Origin: Aquibacillus kalidii
Lineage (GTDB): Bacteria > Bacillota > Bacilli > Bacillales > Amphibacillaceae
Length of the DNA: 64,000 nucleotides
Assembly (NCBI RefSeq): GCF_014280935.1
Contig: NZ_JACLZI010000016.1
Span: 1 to 64,000, forward strand
Direction: 5' to 3'
Both the position numbers and the translations under genes were made by a program. The notes beneath the pieces were generated by a model. The model made no database searches, was not told where the DNA came from, and was given only the letters and a program-made list of their open reading frames with translations. Shown piece by piece: positions 8,881 through 18,429 of this stretch. Within the stretch, counting starts at the first letter, position 1; each line of letters starts with the position of its first letter.

Positions 8881-9463
8881 AATTGTTGACGCTGCTAAAC
8901 ACGTATTTGCAGAGCAAGGATTTGAAAACACGACGATGAAGCATGTTATGGAAAAAGCCAGTGTAAGTAGGGGTGGCTTATATCAATATTTTGCTAATAA
9001 AGAAGACTTATTTGAAACCATATTGAAAGAAGATTTGGATTCCATTGTCGAAGAGAACAATAATTTATTAAAAAGAGATATAAATTCCTATTGGGATTTA
9101 CTGTTACTCCGTATGTTCGGAGACAGTAAACAACCTTCGGAAGAAATGGACGATCTGGCTCCAAGTAAACTTGAATTTTTCATTACAGGAAGAAACGATA
9201 GACGAAGAAGAGAGTATGGGGAAGAACGTTATCGGAATGGATTAAGAATTTATACCGATGTGATAAAAGCAGGTCAAGCTTGTGGGGAGTTTAGTGAAAA
9301 ATATGATAGTGAAATTGTAGCGCGATCAATAGTGGCTCATATAGATGGTTTGGCCCTCGAACATGCCATTTTACCTAAACACGAGGTTAAACTAAAGCAA
9401 CAGTCTGACATGTTTTTAGAATATTTGAAAATGGCGTTGGAAATAAAGAAAGATAAAGAATAA
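8834..9463 (+). CDS. TetR/AcrR family transcriptional regulator
   Basis: The N-terminal TetR DNA-binding domain (residues about 10-56) has the pattern VFAEQGFENTTMKHV...ASVSRGGLYQYFANKEDLF. The C-terminal ligand domain is not diagnostic. AGGAG lies 8 bases before the ATG, inside the end of the MFS gene, so the two are translationally linked. By position it most likely represses its own operon through the palindromes at 7552-7597; that is inference. No other targets are visible. Confidence 0.9.
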   Translation: MSPKVSKEHIEQRRNKIVDAAKHVFAEQGFENTTMKHVMEKASVSRGGLYQYFANKEDLFETILKEDLDSIVEENNNLLKRDINSYWDLLLLRMFGDSKQPSEEMDDLAPSKLEFFITGRNDRRRREYGEERYRNGLRIYTDVIKAGQACGEFSEKYDSEIVARSIVAHIDGLALEHAILPKHEVKLKQQSDMFLEYLKMALEIKKDKE

Positions 9464-9602
9464 TAGTTTGGTAAGACTCTATGTTTAGTAATAGTTCTGG
9501 GCTCTAACGAAGCTGATGCAGTTTCCGTGGAAAGTGGAGTATCCTTATGGAACGATTTATAGCACTAACCTGGAAGTCTCAAAAGTAACGTCATAAATTA
9601 TT
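9464..9602. other. Intergenic segment with a possible decayed dispersed repeat
   Basis: No ORF is seen. The stretch at about 9505-9575 (core TTTCCGTGGAAAGTGGAGTA) looks like a degenerate copy of an intergenic repeat of the kind I recall from Bacillaceae genomes. This is an impression from memory, not a match I could run. The rest of the gap to 9783 holds a terminator and a weak CAAATC/GATTTG hairpin at 9730-9747. Confidence 0.3.
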
Positions 9603-9643
9603 AACCACCTGGATTTCGCTAAGAATTCCAAGTGGTTTTTTTG
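9603..9643 (+). terminator. Terminator of the MFS-TetR operon
   Basis: An imperfect stem, AACCACCTGGATT (9603-9615) with AATTCCAAGTGGTT (9624-9637), is followed by a T-run. Confidence 0.8.
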
Positions 9644-9783
9644 TATCTTTTACATTTTAAAATGACTGGTTAGGGAACCTTTTTATTGTTCCGCGCGTTA
9701 TAAGAGAAGAGTATATCTGAATAAAGGGTCAAATCTTACTTGATTTGGGCGGAAACATAATAATTTAAACAAAATTATCAGGT

Positions 9784-10734
9784 CTATTTTAAATAGGCTT
9801 CTGCTTTTAGTGTATTTGCAAAATGTATTTTTGCATATTTATAAAGTTCTTCTTTTCCGATTTTTTTAAGCAACGATGCTGCCGCTTGATCTACCTTTTG
9901 GGAAGCCCCTTTAGGAATGGTTATCCCTGCTGCATTAGAAAGTTTATCCATCTCTTTAACAAAGCTTGATCTTGCAATAATTGATCCTGTTGCTACTGCA
10001 ATAGAGTAACTTTCTGCCTTTGTCATAAAATAAACGTTTTCTTGCAGCGTTGCTTTCTCTGATTTTAAATGGTTTTGATAGACATTCGGTTGTGAGAATT
10101 GATCAACTAGAATTCCCTCTGGTTTCTCAGGTGCAATTTTTTCTAGTAAGTTTGTAATAGCATGGTGATGAAGCATTGTTTTCATCTTGCCTTGTGTCCA
10201 ACCTTTGGCTTGTAGCTTATTGTATTTTTCATTTCGCAAAACAACTAATGAATAAGGGATCTGAAGTTCTACTATTTTTTTAGCGATCGATTTTATCATG
10301 TCATCCGTCAGGTTTTTCGAATCTTTTACACCTATTTCTTTTAAAATAGGGATTTGATCCGCTGTCACATAAGCAGCTGCAACTGTAATAGGACCAAAAT
10401 AGTCTCCGGTTCCAGCTTCATCAGAGCCAATATGTGAACTTGTAAATAATTGATTCGGAGGGGCAAATCCATATCCGTTTGTATTGTTATTTTTTTTATG
10501 AACTGAATTCCCTACTGCTTGATTATTAACTGGAGTAGTCCCCCATTTATTAGCCTCGTTTTCAGGTGCCTTTCCTTGAAATAACACTTTACCTGATTTG
10601 TAGGCTGTAATGGATGCATTACTCGTTTTCGCTGCAAAGATAGCTCCTGGTGGTGCAGATTTTAGACTATGCTTATAGTATGCTTCCATCTCCTTAATTT
10701 TTCCTTGTGGTAGCTTTAAAACAACTTGTGGCAT
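9784..10734 (-). CDS. rnhC: Ribonuclease HIII
   Basis: This enzyme cleaves the RNA strand of RNA-DNA hybrids. The N-terminal 90 residues are the TBP-like substrate-binding domain of RNase HIII. The catalytic RNase H2-like domain follows, with Asp105-Glu106 in GSDEAGTGDYFGP, GVKDSK (Asp138) and Asp211 in LVDQFSQP. The 316-residue length is normal for RnhC. GGAGAGA precedes the ATG on the minus strand. It is divergent from zapA, as in B. subtilis. Confidence 0.96.
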   Translation of the reverse strand: MPQVVLKLPQGKIKEMEAYYKHSLKSAPPGAIFAAKTSNASITAYKSGKVLFQGKAPENEANKWGTTPVNNQAVGNSVHKKNNNTNGYGFAPPNQLFTSSHIGSDEAGTGDYFGPITVAAAYVTADQIPILKEIGVKDSKNLTDDMIKSIAKKIVELQIPYSLVVLRNEKYNKLQAKGWTQGKMKTMLHHHAITNLLEKIAPEKPEGILVDQFSQPNVYQNHLKSEKATLQENVYFMTKAESYSIAVATGSIIARSSFVKEMDKLSNAAGITIPKGASQKVDQAAASLLKKIGKEELYKYAKIHFANTLKAEAYLK

Positions 10735-10860
10735 ATTATCTCTCCATTTCTGTTATCACAATTAGTATATCAGACATTAATGGCTACAGAACAGTTCCCT
10801 TATTATGGTCTTCATGTTAATATTAAATTTAGGATTTGATAGAAACGAGGGGGTATGATC

Positions 10861-11136
10861 GTGTCCCAATCAGATAAAACACGCACGACTGTTGATATAT
10901 ATGGTAGATCTTATACGATAGTAGGAGAAGAGAAGGCACATCATGTAAGAATGGTCGCAAGTCTTGTAGATCAAAAAATGAGAGAAATTCATGAATCAAA
11001 TAAAAGTTTAGATACGAATAAACTCGCTGTTCTAACGGCGGTTAATACTATGAACGATTATTTAAAGTTAAGAGATGATTATGCAGAACTTCTGAGTTCA
11101 ATAAAACAGAAAGAGGAACAAGAAAAACATGATTGA
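10861..11136 (+). CDS. zapA: Cell division protein ZapA
   Basis: This small cytoplasmic protein promotes FtsZ bundling at the Z-ring. The N-terminal beta part (RTTVDIYGRSYTIVGEE) and the C-terminal coiled coil (NTMNDYLKLRDDYAELL) match ZapA. I place the start at GTG 10861, because GAGGGGG at 10847-10853 is 7 bases away and the protein then begins MSQSDKTRTT like its relatives. An ATG at 10855 lies only 1-2 bases from that ribosome binding site. The 91-residue length fits. It overlaps cvpA by 8 bp. Confidence 0.93.
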   Translation: MSQSDKTRTTVDIYGRSYTIVGEEKAHHVRMVASLVDQKMREIHESNKSLDTNKLAVLTAVNTMNDYLKLRDDYAELLSSIKQKEEQEKHD

Positions 11137-11671
11137 TTTTATATTATTGGGGATATTAGTATTAGGAGTACTAATTGGATTAAAACGAGGCTTTATTTTA
11201 CAGTTATTTCACTTAATTGGTTTTATTGTAGCTTTTATTGTAGCCTCTATGTATTATGACACCATTGCCTCTAAATTAGATTTATGGATTCCGTATCCAA
11301 AGTTACCAGAGGATGCAGCTTGGGCAGTCTTTCTTGACACACTTCCGTTAGAGAATGCATTTTACAATGCGATAGCTTTCGTAGCTCTTTTTTTTGTTGC
11401 TAAGATAGTGTTACAAATTATTGCCTCTATGCTTGATTTTGTAGCTGACTTACCAGTTTTAAATTCTATCAATGGATTGTTAGGTGCTATTCTAGGATTT
11501 ATTGAAACTTATTTTATCGTTTTTATCCTTTTATACATAGCAGCGCTAGTGCCTGTAGCATTCGTTCAAGATTTATTAGACCAGTCGTCTGTTGCAAATT
11601 ATATTATTGAACATACTCCAATTGTTGCAGAACAAATTAAAACATTGTGGTTTGATCATGTGGCTAATTAA
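11129..11671 (+). CDS. CvpA family membrane protein (YshB)
   Basis: This 180-residue protein opens MIDFILLGILVLGVLIGLKRGF, the signature start of CvpA proteins. It has four hydrophobic segments at about 3-20, 24-42, 78-104 and 122-148. Homologues are named for colicin V production, but their role in Firmicutes is unclear. It starts within the end of zapA and is closed by a terminator, making a two-gene unit matching yshA-yshB of B. subtilis. Confidence 0.9.
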   Translation: MIDFILLGILVLGVLIGLKRGFILQLFHLIGFIVAFIVASMYYDTIASKLDLWIPYPKLPEDAAWAVFLDTLPLENAFYNAIAFVALFFVAKIVLQIIASMLDFVADLPVLNSINGLLGAILGFIETYFIVFILLYIAALVPVAFVQDLLDQSSVANYIIEHTPIVAEQIKTLWFDHVAN

Positions 11672-11711
11672 TGAAATGGCTACATAGAACCTTTAAATGA
11701 AAGACAGAACA

Positions 11712-11745
11712 AAACCCTTGCAAGCAATAATGGCAAGGGTTTTTG
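11712..11745 (+). terminator. Terminator after cvpA
   Basis: AAACCCTTGC (11712-11721) pairs with GCAAGGGTTT (11733-11742) and a T-run follows. It lies inside the longest open frame upstream of polX, which argues that the real polX start is further downstream. Confidence 0.85.
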
Positions 11746-11798
11746 ACCGCTTTTTGAAAATATTCGGTTATAAATCTAGAAAGAAGGAGTTAAAGACG

Positions 11799-13526
11799 AT
11801 GGCAGTTGATAAGAAAGATGTCATAAAATTATTAGAGAATATCGCAGTTTATTTAGAGTTGAAGGGAGAAAACCCTTTTAAAATTTCTGCTTATAGAAAA
11901 GCTGCCCAAGCCTTGGAAACGGATGATCGCTCTCTTTCTGAAATTGATGATTTCACCAAAATGAACGGGGTGGGTAAAGGTACTTCTGCAGTTATCGAGG
12001 AATTTATTAGAGATGAACAGTCTGATACTTTACGTCAATTACAAGAAGAAGTTCCAGAAGGACTTGTTCCATTACTACGTTTACCAGGACTTGGCGGAAA
12101 AAAACTTTCCAAGCTATATCAAGAATTAGGTGTCGTGGATGCTGCAACCTTGAAAGAAGCATGTGAAGACGGAAAGGTGGAAGCCTTAAAAGGATTCGGA
12201 AAGAAATCAGCAGAAAAAATTATGAAAGCGTTAGAAGAATCTTCAAGTAAACCTGATCGTCTTCCCGTTGCATTTATGCTTCCTATTGTGGAAAAAATAG
12301 AAAAATACTTAGCAGATTTTACGGCAGTTGAACAATACTCTAGGGCTGGTAGTATTCGTCGTATGAGAGAAACAGTTAAAGACCTAGATTTTATTATAGC
12401 GTCTGCATCACCAGATAAAGTCCGAGATCAACTATTAGAGCTAGAAAACATAAAAGAAGTCATAGCTTCTGGAGATACAAAAGTATCAGTTGTTCTAGCG
12501 GAAGGGTATGATGTAAGTATCGACTTTAGGATTGTTGCTCCACATGAGTTTGCAACGACCCTCCATCATTTTACGGGTTCAAAGGATCACAATGTAGCGA
12601 TGAGGCAGCTTGCAAAAGCAAAAGGATTAAAAATAAGTGAATATGGTGTCGAAAATAGTGAAACAGGTCATGTAGAGACGTTTACAAGTGAACAAGATTT
12701 CTTTCAGTATTTTGGCTTAAATTATATTCCACCTGAAATAAGAGAAAATGATGGGGAAATAGAGGCAGCTCGATCTGAGTTATCACTCGTGAAGTACGAG
12801 GATATACGAGGGGATCTCCATATGCACACTTCTTGGAGTGATGGTGCACAATCAGTTGAGGAAATGGTTAAACAAGCCATGGATAGGGGATATGAATATA
12901 TCGCTATCACAGATCATTCTAAGTATTTACGAGTTGCCAATGGACTAGATGAAGATAGGTTGCGTAAACAACGGGAAGAAATTAATCGTCTCAATGAAAA
13001 GTATTCGGATTTTCATATTTTTGCTGGCGTTGAGATGGACATCCTGCCAGATGGTTCACTAGACTTTTCCAATGACTTTTTAAAGGAAATGGATTATGTG
13101 ATTGGTGCTATCCATTCTAGCTTTACACAATCTGAGGAACAAATTATGAATAGATTAAATACAGCGCTTGAGAATCCTTATGTAAATGTGATTGCGCATC
13201 CGACAGGCCGGATAATTGGACGTAGGGACGGCTATGCTGCAAATGTGGAACAACTAATTTTAAAGGCTAAAGAAACAGGGACAGTTCTAGAGTTGAATGC
13301 TAATCCTAACCGTTTCGATCTCTCCTCGCAGTGGGTAAGGCTAGCACAAGAGCATGGAGTCAATATTGCCGTAAATACAGATGCACATAGCTTTAGAACG
13401 TTAGAATTTATGGAAGTCGGTATTGGAGTGGCTCGAAAAGGATGGTTACGACCAGAAACAGTTATTAATACTTGGACTAAAGAACAACTAATAGACTTGT
13501 TTCGTAGTAAACGGAAAAAGGAGTAA
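11799..13526 (+). CDS. polX: DNA polymerase X with PHP exonuclease domain (YshC)
   Basis: This family-X gap-filling DNA polymerase acts in base-excision repair. The order is an 8-kDa/helix-hairpin-helix region (about 1-145), a nucleotidyltransferase core with Asp195 and Asp197 in KDLDFII plus Asp242, and a C-terminal PHP domain (about 335-575). The PHP metal ligands include DLHMH (339-343), His373, Glu412, His467 and Asp528/His530, implying 3'-5' exonuclease or AP-endonuclease activity. I start it at ATG 11799 because AAGGAG (11784-11789) precedes it and a terminator precludes an earlier start. This gives 575 residues, close to the B. subtilis protein. mutS2 follows after 5 bp. Confidence 0.93.
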   Translation: MAVDKKDVIKLLENIAVYLELKGENPFKISAYRKAAQALETDDRSLSEIDDFTKMNGVGKGTSAVIEEFIRDEQSDTLRQLQEEVPEGLVPLLRLPGLGGKKLSKLYQELGVVDAATLKEACEDGKVEALKGFGKKSAEKIMKALEESSSKPDRLPVAFMLPIVEKIEKYLADFTAVEQYSRAGSIRRMRETVKDLDFIIASASPDKVRDQLLELENIKEVIASGDTKVSVVLAEGYDVSIDFRIVAPHEFATTLHHFTGSKDHNVAMRQLAKAKGLKISEYGVENSETGHVETFTSEQDFFQYFGLNYIPPEIRENDGEIEAARSELSLVKYEDIRGDLHMHTSWSDGAQSVEEMVKQAMDRGYEYIAITDHSKYLRVANGLDEDRLRKQREEINRLNEKYSDFHIFAGVEMDILPDGSLDFSNDFLKEMDYVIGAIHSSFTQSEEQIMNRLNTALENPYVNVIAHPTGRIIGRRDGYAANVEQLILKAKETGTVLELNANPNRFDLSSQWVRLAQEHGVNIAVNTDAHSFRTLEFMEVGIGVARKGWLRPETVINTWTKEQLIDLFRSKRKKE

Positions 13527-13531
13527 CAGCA

Positions 13532-15874
13532 ATGAATAAACGAATTTTTCACGTACTTGAATATAACAAAATAATAGAACGATTAAATAGTCAAGCTTCG
13601 TCTTCACTTGGAAAAGAAAAGACTATTGCTATTAAGCCATCTACTAACCTTGCTGAAGTAGTTAAATGGCAAGAGGAAACAGATGAGGCTGCTAATGTGC
13701 TACGTTTAAAAGGAAATGTACCTCTTGGGGGCATCTTTGATATAAAGCCAAGTATCAAGAGAACCATAATTGGCGGAATTTTAAATGCTAATGAGTGCTT
13801 AGATATTGCAAGCACAATCTATGGAGGAAAACAGATAAAGTCCTTTATAGAAGGGATGGATGAGCCTGAACTACCAATTCTGAGGGGATTGGTAGAACAA
13901 ATTGTTCCACTAAATGAACTGGAACGGCAAATAAAAAGTTGTATCGATGACAACGGCCATGTAATGGATGGTGCTTCGGATAAACTAAGATCTATTAGAA
14001 CAAAAATAAGAACAAATGAAAGCAGAGTTAGAGACAAGTTAGATTCTTATACACGTACAAAAACAAAGATGCTGTCCGACGCGATTGTAACTATTCGAAA
14101 TGATCGCTATGTTCTCCCAGTTAAACAAGAGTATAGAGGAGCTATAGGAGGAATCGTGCATGATCAATCCTCCTCCGGTGCAACTCTATTTATAGAACCA
14201 CAGGCTGTTGTTGATTTAAATAACCAGCTACAAGAGGCTAGAGTACAGGAAAAAAATGAGATTGAACGTATATTAAAAGAGTTATCGATGAAAATTGCCG
14301 AAGACCAATCATATTTGTATCAGAATGTAGAAGCACTTGGTACGGTTGACTTTATGTTTGCCCGTGCAAAGCTTGGGCAATCTATGCGCGCATCGATGCC
14401 AAAAATGAATGATAAAGGAATCATCAAGATGAAGCAAGCTCGCCATCCTTTAATTACGGACGATGAGGTTGTACCGAATGATGTAGAACTAGGTGAATCC
14501 TTTACTTCTATTGTCATAACTGGACCAAATACTGGTGGAAAAACAGTAACGTTGAAGATGGTAGGCTTGTGTACGTTAATGGCTCAATCTGGCTTGCAGA
14601 TTCCAGCGCTTGATGGTTGTGAAATGGCTGTATTTTCGAATGTGTATGCGGATATAGGTGATGAACAATCTATCGAACAAAGCTTGAGTACCTTTTCTTC
14701 TCATATGACGAATATTGTGAACATATTAGATAATGTTGATCACGAAACATTAGTCCTATTTGATGAACTTGGGGCTGGTACCGACCCACAGGAAGGTGCA
14801 GCACTTGCGATGGCAATTTTAGATGATGTTGTTAGCCGTGGAGCACGTATTATAGCAACAACACATTACCCGGAATTAAAGGCGTATGGCTATAATCGAG
14901 ACGGGGTAATAAATGCCTCGGTAGAATTTGATGTACAAACATTAAAACCGACGTATCGTCTATTAATTGGTGTACCAGGTCGAAGTAATGCTTTTGAGAT
15001 TTCGAGAAGGCTTGGACTAAATGAATTTATTATTGAGACGGCCAAAAGTCATATCGGCACAGACTCAAAAAGTGTCGAAAATATGATTGCCTCGTTAGAA
15101 GAGTCCCGCAGAGGTGCAGAAAGTGATTATGAGCAAGCAGAAGTGATCTTAGAACAAGCACAACAATTAAAGCAAGAAATCGAGCAACAATGGGACCAAT
15201 TTGAACAAAAGCGAGAAGAACTTTATAAGAAAGCGGAAGAGAAGGCAGAAAGAGCTGTTGAGAAAGCTAGAGAAGAAGCAGAACTTATTGTCACAGAACT
15301 TCGGAACATGAAAAATGAAGCAAGCTTGAAAGAACATGAATGGATCGAAGCTAGAAAGCTGTTAGATGAAGCTCAACCTAAATTGACTAAAAATAAACCA
15401 GGGAAAACGAATCGAAATGATGAAAATAAAGAAATTCAGCCAGGTGATGAAGTCAAATTACTTACACTTGATCAAAAAGGTACAGTTATAGAAAAAATAA
15501 GTAACAAAGAATATCAAGTACAAGTTGGAATAATGAAGGTAAAAGTGAAACGAAAAGATCTTCAATTCGTAAAGAGAGAAGAACCTTTAATTGAAAAACC
15601 AATGGCAATGGTAAAAGGTTCCACCTATCATGTCAAAACAGAGCTTGACCTCCGTGGAGAACGATTTGAGGATGCCCTTCACAGGCTTGAGAAATATGTA
15701 GATGATGCAATTTTAGCTGGATATCCTAGTGTTTCCATCATTCATGGAAAAGGAACTGGAGCACTACGTAAGGGTGTACAAGAGTTTGCGAAAAAACATC
15801 GTCATATAAAGGACTTCCGTGCCGGTAGTATGAATGAAGGTGGCTCTGGCGTAACCGTACTAGAGTTTAAATAG
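13532..15874 (+). CDS. mutS2: Endonuclease MutS2
   Basis: This 780-residue MutS paralogue acts outside mismatch repair. In bacteria it suppresses recombination and, in B. subtilis, helps resolve collided ribosomes. There is no mismatch-binding domain I. A coiled-coil clamp region is followed by an ABC ATPase with Walker A GPNTGGKT (331-338) and Walker [12 protein letters not shown] charged coiled coil, a KOW-like segment and a C-terminal Smr nuclease domain ([12 protein letters not shown] to the end, about 704-780, with HGKGTGALR) follow. AAGGAG sits upstream, 5 bp after polX ends. Confidence 0.96.
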   Translation: MNKRIFHVLEYNKIIERLNSQASSSLGKEKTIAIKPSTNLAEVVKWQEETDEAANVLRLKGNVPLGGIFDIKPSIKRTIIGGILNANECLDIASTIYGGKQIKSFIEGMDEPELPILRGLVEQIVPLNELERQIKSCIDDNGHVMDGASDKLRSIRTKIRTNESRVRDKLDSYTRTKTKMLSDAIVTIRNDRYVLPVKQEYRGAIGGIVHDQSSSGATLFIEPQAVVDLNNQLQEARVQEKNEIERILKELSMKIAEDQSYLYQNVEALGTVDFMFARAKLGQSMRASMPKMNDKGIIKMKQARHPLITDDEVVPNDVELGESFTSIVITGPNTGGKTVTLKMVGLCTLMAQSGLQIPALDGCEMAVFSNVYADIGDEQSIEQSLSTFSSHMTNIVNILDNVDHETLVLFDELGAGTDPQEGAALAMAILDDVVSRGARIIATTHYPELKAYGYNRDGVINASVEFDVQTLKPTYRLLIGVPGRSNAFEISRRLGLNEFIIETAKSHIGTDSKSVENMIASLEESRRGAESDYEQAEVILEQAQQLKQEIEQQWDQFEQKREELYKKAEEKAERAVEKAREEAELIVTELRNMKNEASLKEHEWIEARKLLDEAQPKLTKNKPGKTNRNDENKEIQPGDEVKLLTLDQKGTVIEKISNKEYQVQVGIMKVKVKRKDLQFVKREEPLIEKPMAMVKGSTYHVKTELDLRGERFEDALHRLEKYVDDAILAGYPSVSIIHGKGTGALRKGVQEFAKKHRHIKDFRAGSMNEGGSGVTVLEFK

Positions 15875-15946
15875 GTGTCAACAGAGGCTTTAACATGTAT
15901 GATAAATAGAGATATCATGTCGGCCAAAAACAATGAGGTGTAAAAG

Positions 15947-16357
15947 ATGAGTCTTTTTTGGGAAAACATTTTCGTGGAGACTGCTGCAAGATATAGTGTT
16001 GCAGTCTTATGTCTAATTGTGTTTCTAGCTATCTTTGAAATTGTAACAAAATACAAAAACTGGGAAGAAATTAAAAAAGGAAATTTTTCTGTTGCAATGG
16101 CCACTGGCGGTAAAATATTTGGTATTGCCAATATTTTCAGGTACTCTATTGAACATAATGATACAATTATTGAAAGTATCAGTTGGGGAACTTTCGGTTT
16201 TGTCATGTTGTTAATTGGTTATTTTATCTTTGAATTTTTAACACCTAGCTATAAAATCGATGAGGAGATTGAAAGAGACAATCGTGCAGTAGGGTTTATT
16301 TCAATGGTAATATCAATAGGACTATCTTATGTCATTGGTGCGAGTATTGGACAATAA
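15947..16357 (+). CDS. yshE: DUF350 family membrane protein (YshE-like)
   Basis: This 136-residue protein has four hydrophobic segments (about 14-32, 54-66 weak, 78-98, 114-133). The conserved core NFSVAMATGGKIFGIANIF resembles DUF350 proteins. The molecular function of the family is unknown. It lies 72 bp after mutS2, as yshE does in B. subtilis, and GAGGTG precedes the ATG. It is probably co-transcribed with mutS2 and the tiny ORF after it. Confidence 0.85.
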   Translation: MSLFWENIFVETAARYSVAVLCLIVFLAIFEIVTKYKNWEEIKKGNFSVAMATGGKIFGIANIFRYSIEHNDTIIESISWGTFGFVMLLIGYFIFEFLTPSYKIDEEIERDNRAVGFISMVISIGLSYVIGASIGQ

Positions 16358-16372
16358 AGGGGTAAACAATAG

Positions 16373-16453
16373 GTGAAGACGCTAGCAAAAGTATTAATTG
16401 GGGTTGCAATTTTATTTCTTATCGTGGGAATCATTTTTATGTTTAATAATTAA
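16373..16453 (+). CDS. Putative 26-residue single-span membrane peptide
   Basis: A GTG at 16373 opens the frame MKTLAKVLIGVAILFLIVGI... ending FMFNN. The peptide has a Lys-containing N-terminus followed by an almost wholly hydrophobic helix of about 18 residues. AAAGGGG lies about 10 bases upstream. It starts 15 bp after the DUF350 gene and ends at a terminator, so it would be the last gene of that operon. I do not recognise a family. The ordered RBS, hydrophobic helix and terminator make chance less likely, but no expression evidence exists here. Confidence 0.55.
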   Translation: MKTLAKVLIGVAILFLIVGIIFMFNN

Positions 16454-16479
16454 ATGGCGATTCATTCGCCATTTTTTAT
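16452..16479 (+). terminator. Terminator after the DUF350 gene cluster
   Basis: AAATGGCGA (16452-16460) pairs perfectly with TCGCCATTT (16466-16474) and a T-run follows. Confidence 0.9.
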
Positions 16480-16611
16480 TTTGTTTATCAACGAAGATAG
16501 AATGCTTGTATTTCGTGTTTCGAAAAAAATAGTATACTTTTCCGTAAAAAATATTTAAAAATGTAAATACACTCGTTATAATAGATGTATTAAACAAAAG
16601 GAGGTCTTTAG

Positions 16612-18318
16612 ATGAAGGATAAAGTGGAACGGCCTTGGTTAGCTCATTATCCAGCAAATATTCCTTGGAATATGGAATATGAGCAAAAATCCTTACATGC
16701 TATTTTAAAAGAAACGGCATTAAAATCCCCAAGAATGAAAGCGCTTCACTTCAAGGGTAAAGAATTAACCTACGAGCAGGTTTATTTTCAATCTAATCAA
16801 CTAGCAGCACACCTGCAGGCTAATGGTTTGCAAAAAGGTGATCGTGTTTCTGTTATGCTTCCAAACACTCCTCAAGCTGTAATAAGTTATTACGCTGTAT
16901 TAATGGCAGGTGGGATTGTAGTACAGACTAATCCTCTTTATAAAGAGAGAGAATTAGAATACCAACTTAAGGACTCCGGTTCAACTATGATTATTTGTCT
17001 TGATTTACTCTATCCTTTAGTGGAGAAGGTAAAGTCGAAAACATCTATCAGCCATGTCATTGTTACACAAATAAAAGATTATTTACCATTTCCAAAGAAC
17101 CTAATTCACTCCTACATTCAAAAAAAGCAACAAGGTTCTGTAGTTACTGTTAAGGAATCTGATACTACCTACCTTTGGACTTCTATTATGAAACAACATC
17201 ACCCAGATCTAGTACATCCTTTAATAAACCCAACAGAAGATTTAGCTCTATTACAATATACAGGTGGGACAACTGGTTACCCGAAAGGAGTTATGTTAAC
17301 CCATTATAACTTGGTGGCCAATGTCCAAATGTGTGAGGTGTGGATTCATAAAAAAAGTGACAAACAAAATATTGTATTAGGCGTTTTACCTTTCTTTCAT
17401 GTTTATGGCATGACAACTGTGATGAACTATGCAGTATTAACGGGATCTAAAATAGTTTTGTTACCGAAATTTGAGGTGGAAGATGTTTTACGAACCATCG
17501 AAAAGCAACGTCCTAATGTATTCCCTGGAGCGCCAACCATTTATATTGGATTGTTAAATCATCCTAAATTAAACCAATATGATCTTACTTCAATTGAAAC
17601 ATGCATAAGTGGATCAGCTCCCTTACCTTTAGAAATTCAGGAACAATTTGAAAAAGTAACGGGTGGTAGGTTGATCGAGGGCTACGGGCTATCAGAATCT
17701 TCACCTGTAACTCATGCTAACCTAATTGCCCCTGATGCCATCCAAGGTGGAATTGGATTGCCTTGGCCAGATACAATTGCTAAAATAGTGAGTTTGGAAA
17801 CATTAGAAGAGGCCGATGTTGGTGAAGTGGGAGAAATTGCGGTTCAGGGACCTCAAGTAATGAAAGGATACTGGAATCGAGAAGAGGAAACCGAACAGGT
17901 ATTAAGGGATGGATGGCTCTATACTGGTGATATCGGTTATATGGACGAAGCTGGCAGATTTTATGTGATTGACAGAAAGAAGGATGTCATCATTGCGGGA
18001 GGATATAATATATACCCTAGAGAAGTAGAAGATGTATTATATGAGCATGAGGGTATTCAAGAATTAGTAGTAGTAGGAATTCCTGACATGTACCGTGGTG
18101 AGACGGTTAAAGCATTTGTTGTCTTAAAGGATGGCGTTAATATAGATGAAAAGACATTAGATGCCTTTTGTAGAAAACGGATGGCCTCATATAAAGTGCC
18201 AAGGATTTATGAATTTAGAAGCGAACTTCCAAAAACAGCAGTGGGTAAAATTCTACGTAGAAAATTAATAGATGAAGAAAGACAAAAAATAAATAGTAGA
18301 GAAGATCAATCAGTATAA
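16612..18318 (+). CDS. lcfA: Long-chain fatty acid-CoA ligase
   Basis: This enzyme activates long-chain fatty acids to acyl-CoA using ATP, the entry step of beta-oxidation. The 568-residue protein has the AMP-binding P-loop YTGGTTGYPKG (from residue 216), the GYGLSESSP A5-type motif, WLYTGDIGYMD and the C-terminal catalytic Lys region KTAVGKILRRKL. AAGGAGG precedes the ATG. TATAAT at 16577-16582 is the likely -10 box; a good -35 is not seen. It precedes fadR, as in the B. subtilis lcfA operon. Unlike fadR, its upstream region shows no FadR palindrome. Confidence 0.95.
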   Translation: MKDKVERPWLAHYPANIPWNMEYEQKSLHAILKETALKSPRMKALHFKGKELTYEQVYFQSNQLAAHLQANGLQKGDRVSVMLPNTPQAVISYYAVLMAGGIVVQTNPLYKERELEYQLKDSGSTMIICLDLLYPLVEKVKSKTSISHVIVTQIKDYLPFPKNLIHSYIQKKQQGSVVTVKESDTTYLWTSIMKQHHPDLVHPLINPTEDLALLQYTGGTTGYPKGVMLTHYNLVANVQMCEVWIHKKSDKQNIVLGVLPFFHVYGMTTVMNYAVLTGSKIVLLPKFEVEDVLRTIEKQRPNVFPGAPTIYIGLLNHPKLNQYDLTSIETCISGSAPLPLEIQEQFEKVTGGRLIEGYGLSESSPVTHANLIAPDAIQGGIGLPWPDTIAKIVSLETLEEADVGEVGEIAVQGPQVMKGYWNREEETEQVLRDGWLYTGDIGYMDEAGRFYVIDRKKDVIIAGGYNIYPREVEDVLYEHEGIQELVVVGIPDMYRGETVKAFVVLKDGVNIDEKTLDAFCRKRMASYKVPRIYEFRSELPKTAVGKILRRKLIDEERQKINSREDQSV

Positions 18319-18350
18319 TCACTGAAACTTTCTAAACAGATAGTTACAGG

Positions 18351-18379
18351 TTGACACTACTAATTGATCGATGTACAAT
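18351..18379 (+). promoter_or_regulatory. SigA promoter of fadR
   Basis: A consensus TTGACA (18351-18356) and TACAAT (18374-18379) are separated by 17 bp. Confidence 0.85.
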
Positions 18380-18399
18380 ATGAATGAATAGTCATTCAT
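18380..18399. promoter_or_regulatory. FadR operator
   Basis: A perfect 8-bp inverted repeat, ATGAATGA-N4-TCATTCAT, follows the -10 box directly and covers the expected transcription start. It matches the B. subtilis FadR consensus (TGAATGA..TCATTCA type). Binding would repress fadR and the etf genes until released by long-chain acyl-CoA. Confidence 0.9.
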
Positions 18400-18429
18400 A
18401 AAAATTAAGTTGAGGTAGGGGACTCTATT

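Noticed and set aside
7543-9463. Horizontally acquired resistance island
   Set aside because: The MFS-TetR pair has base composition like its neighbours, and no integrase, transposase or direct repeats flank it.
11697-11798. 34-residue N-terminal extension of PolX
   Set aside because: It reads through the cvpA terminator hairpin, has no ribosome binding site, and is absent from relatives; the start at 11799 has a good AAGGAG.
15802-16206. 134-codon reverse-strand ORF
   Set aside because: It overlaps the mutS2 end and the DUF350 gene on the other strand; composition and lack of a ribosome binding site mark it as a shadow.
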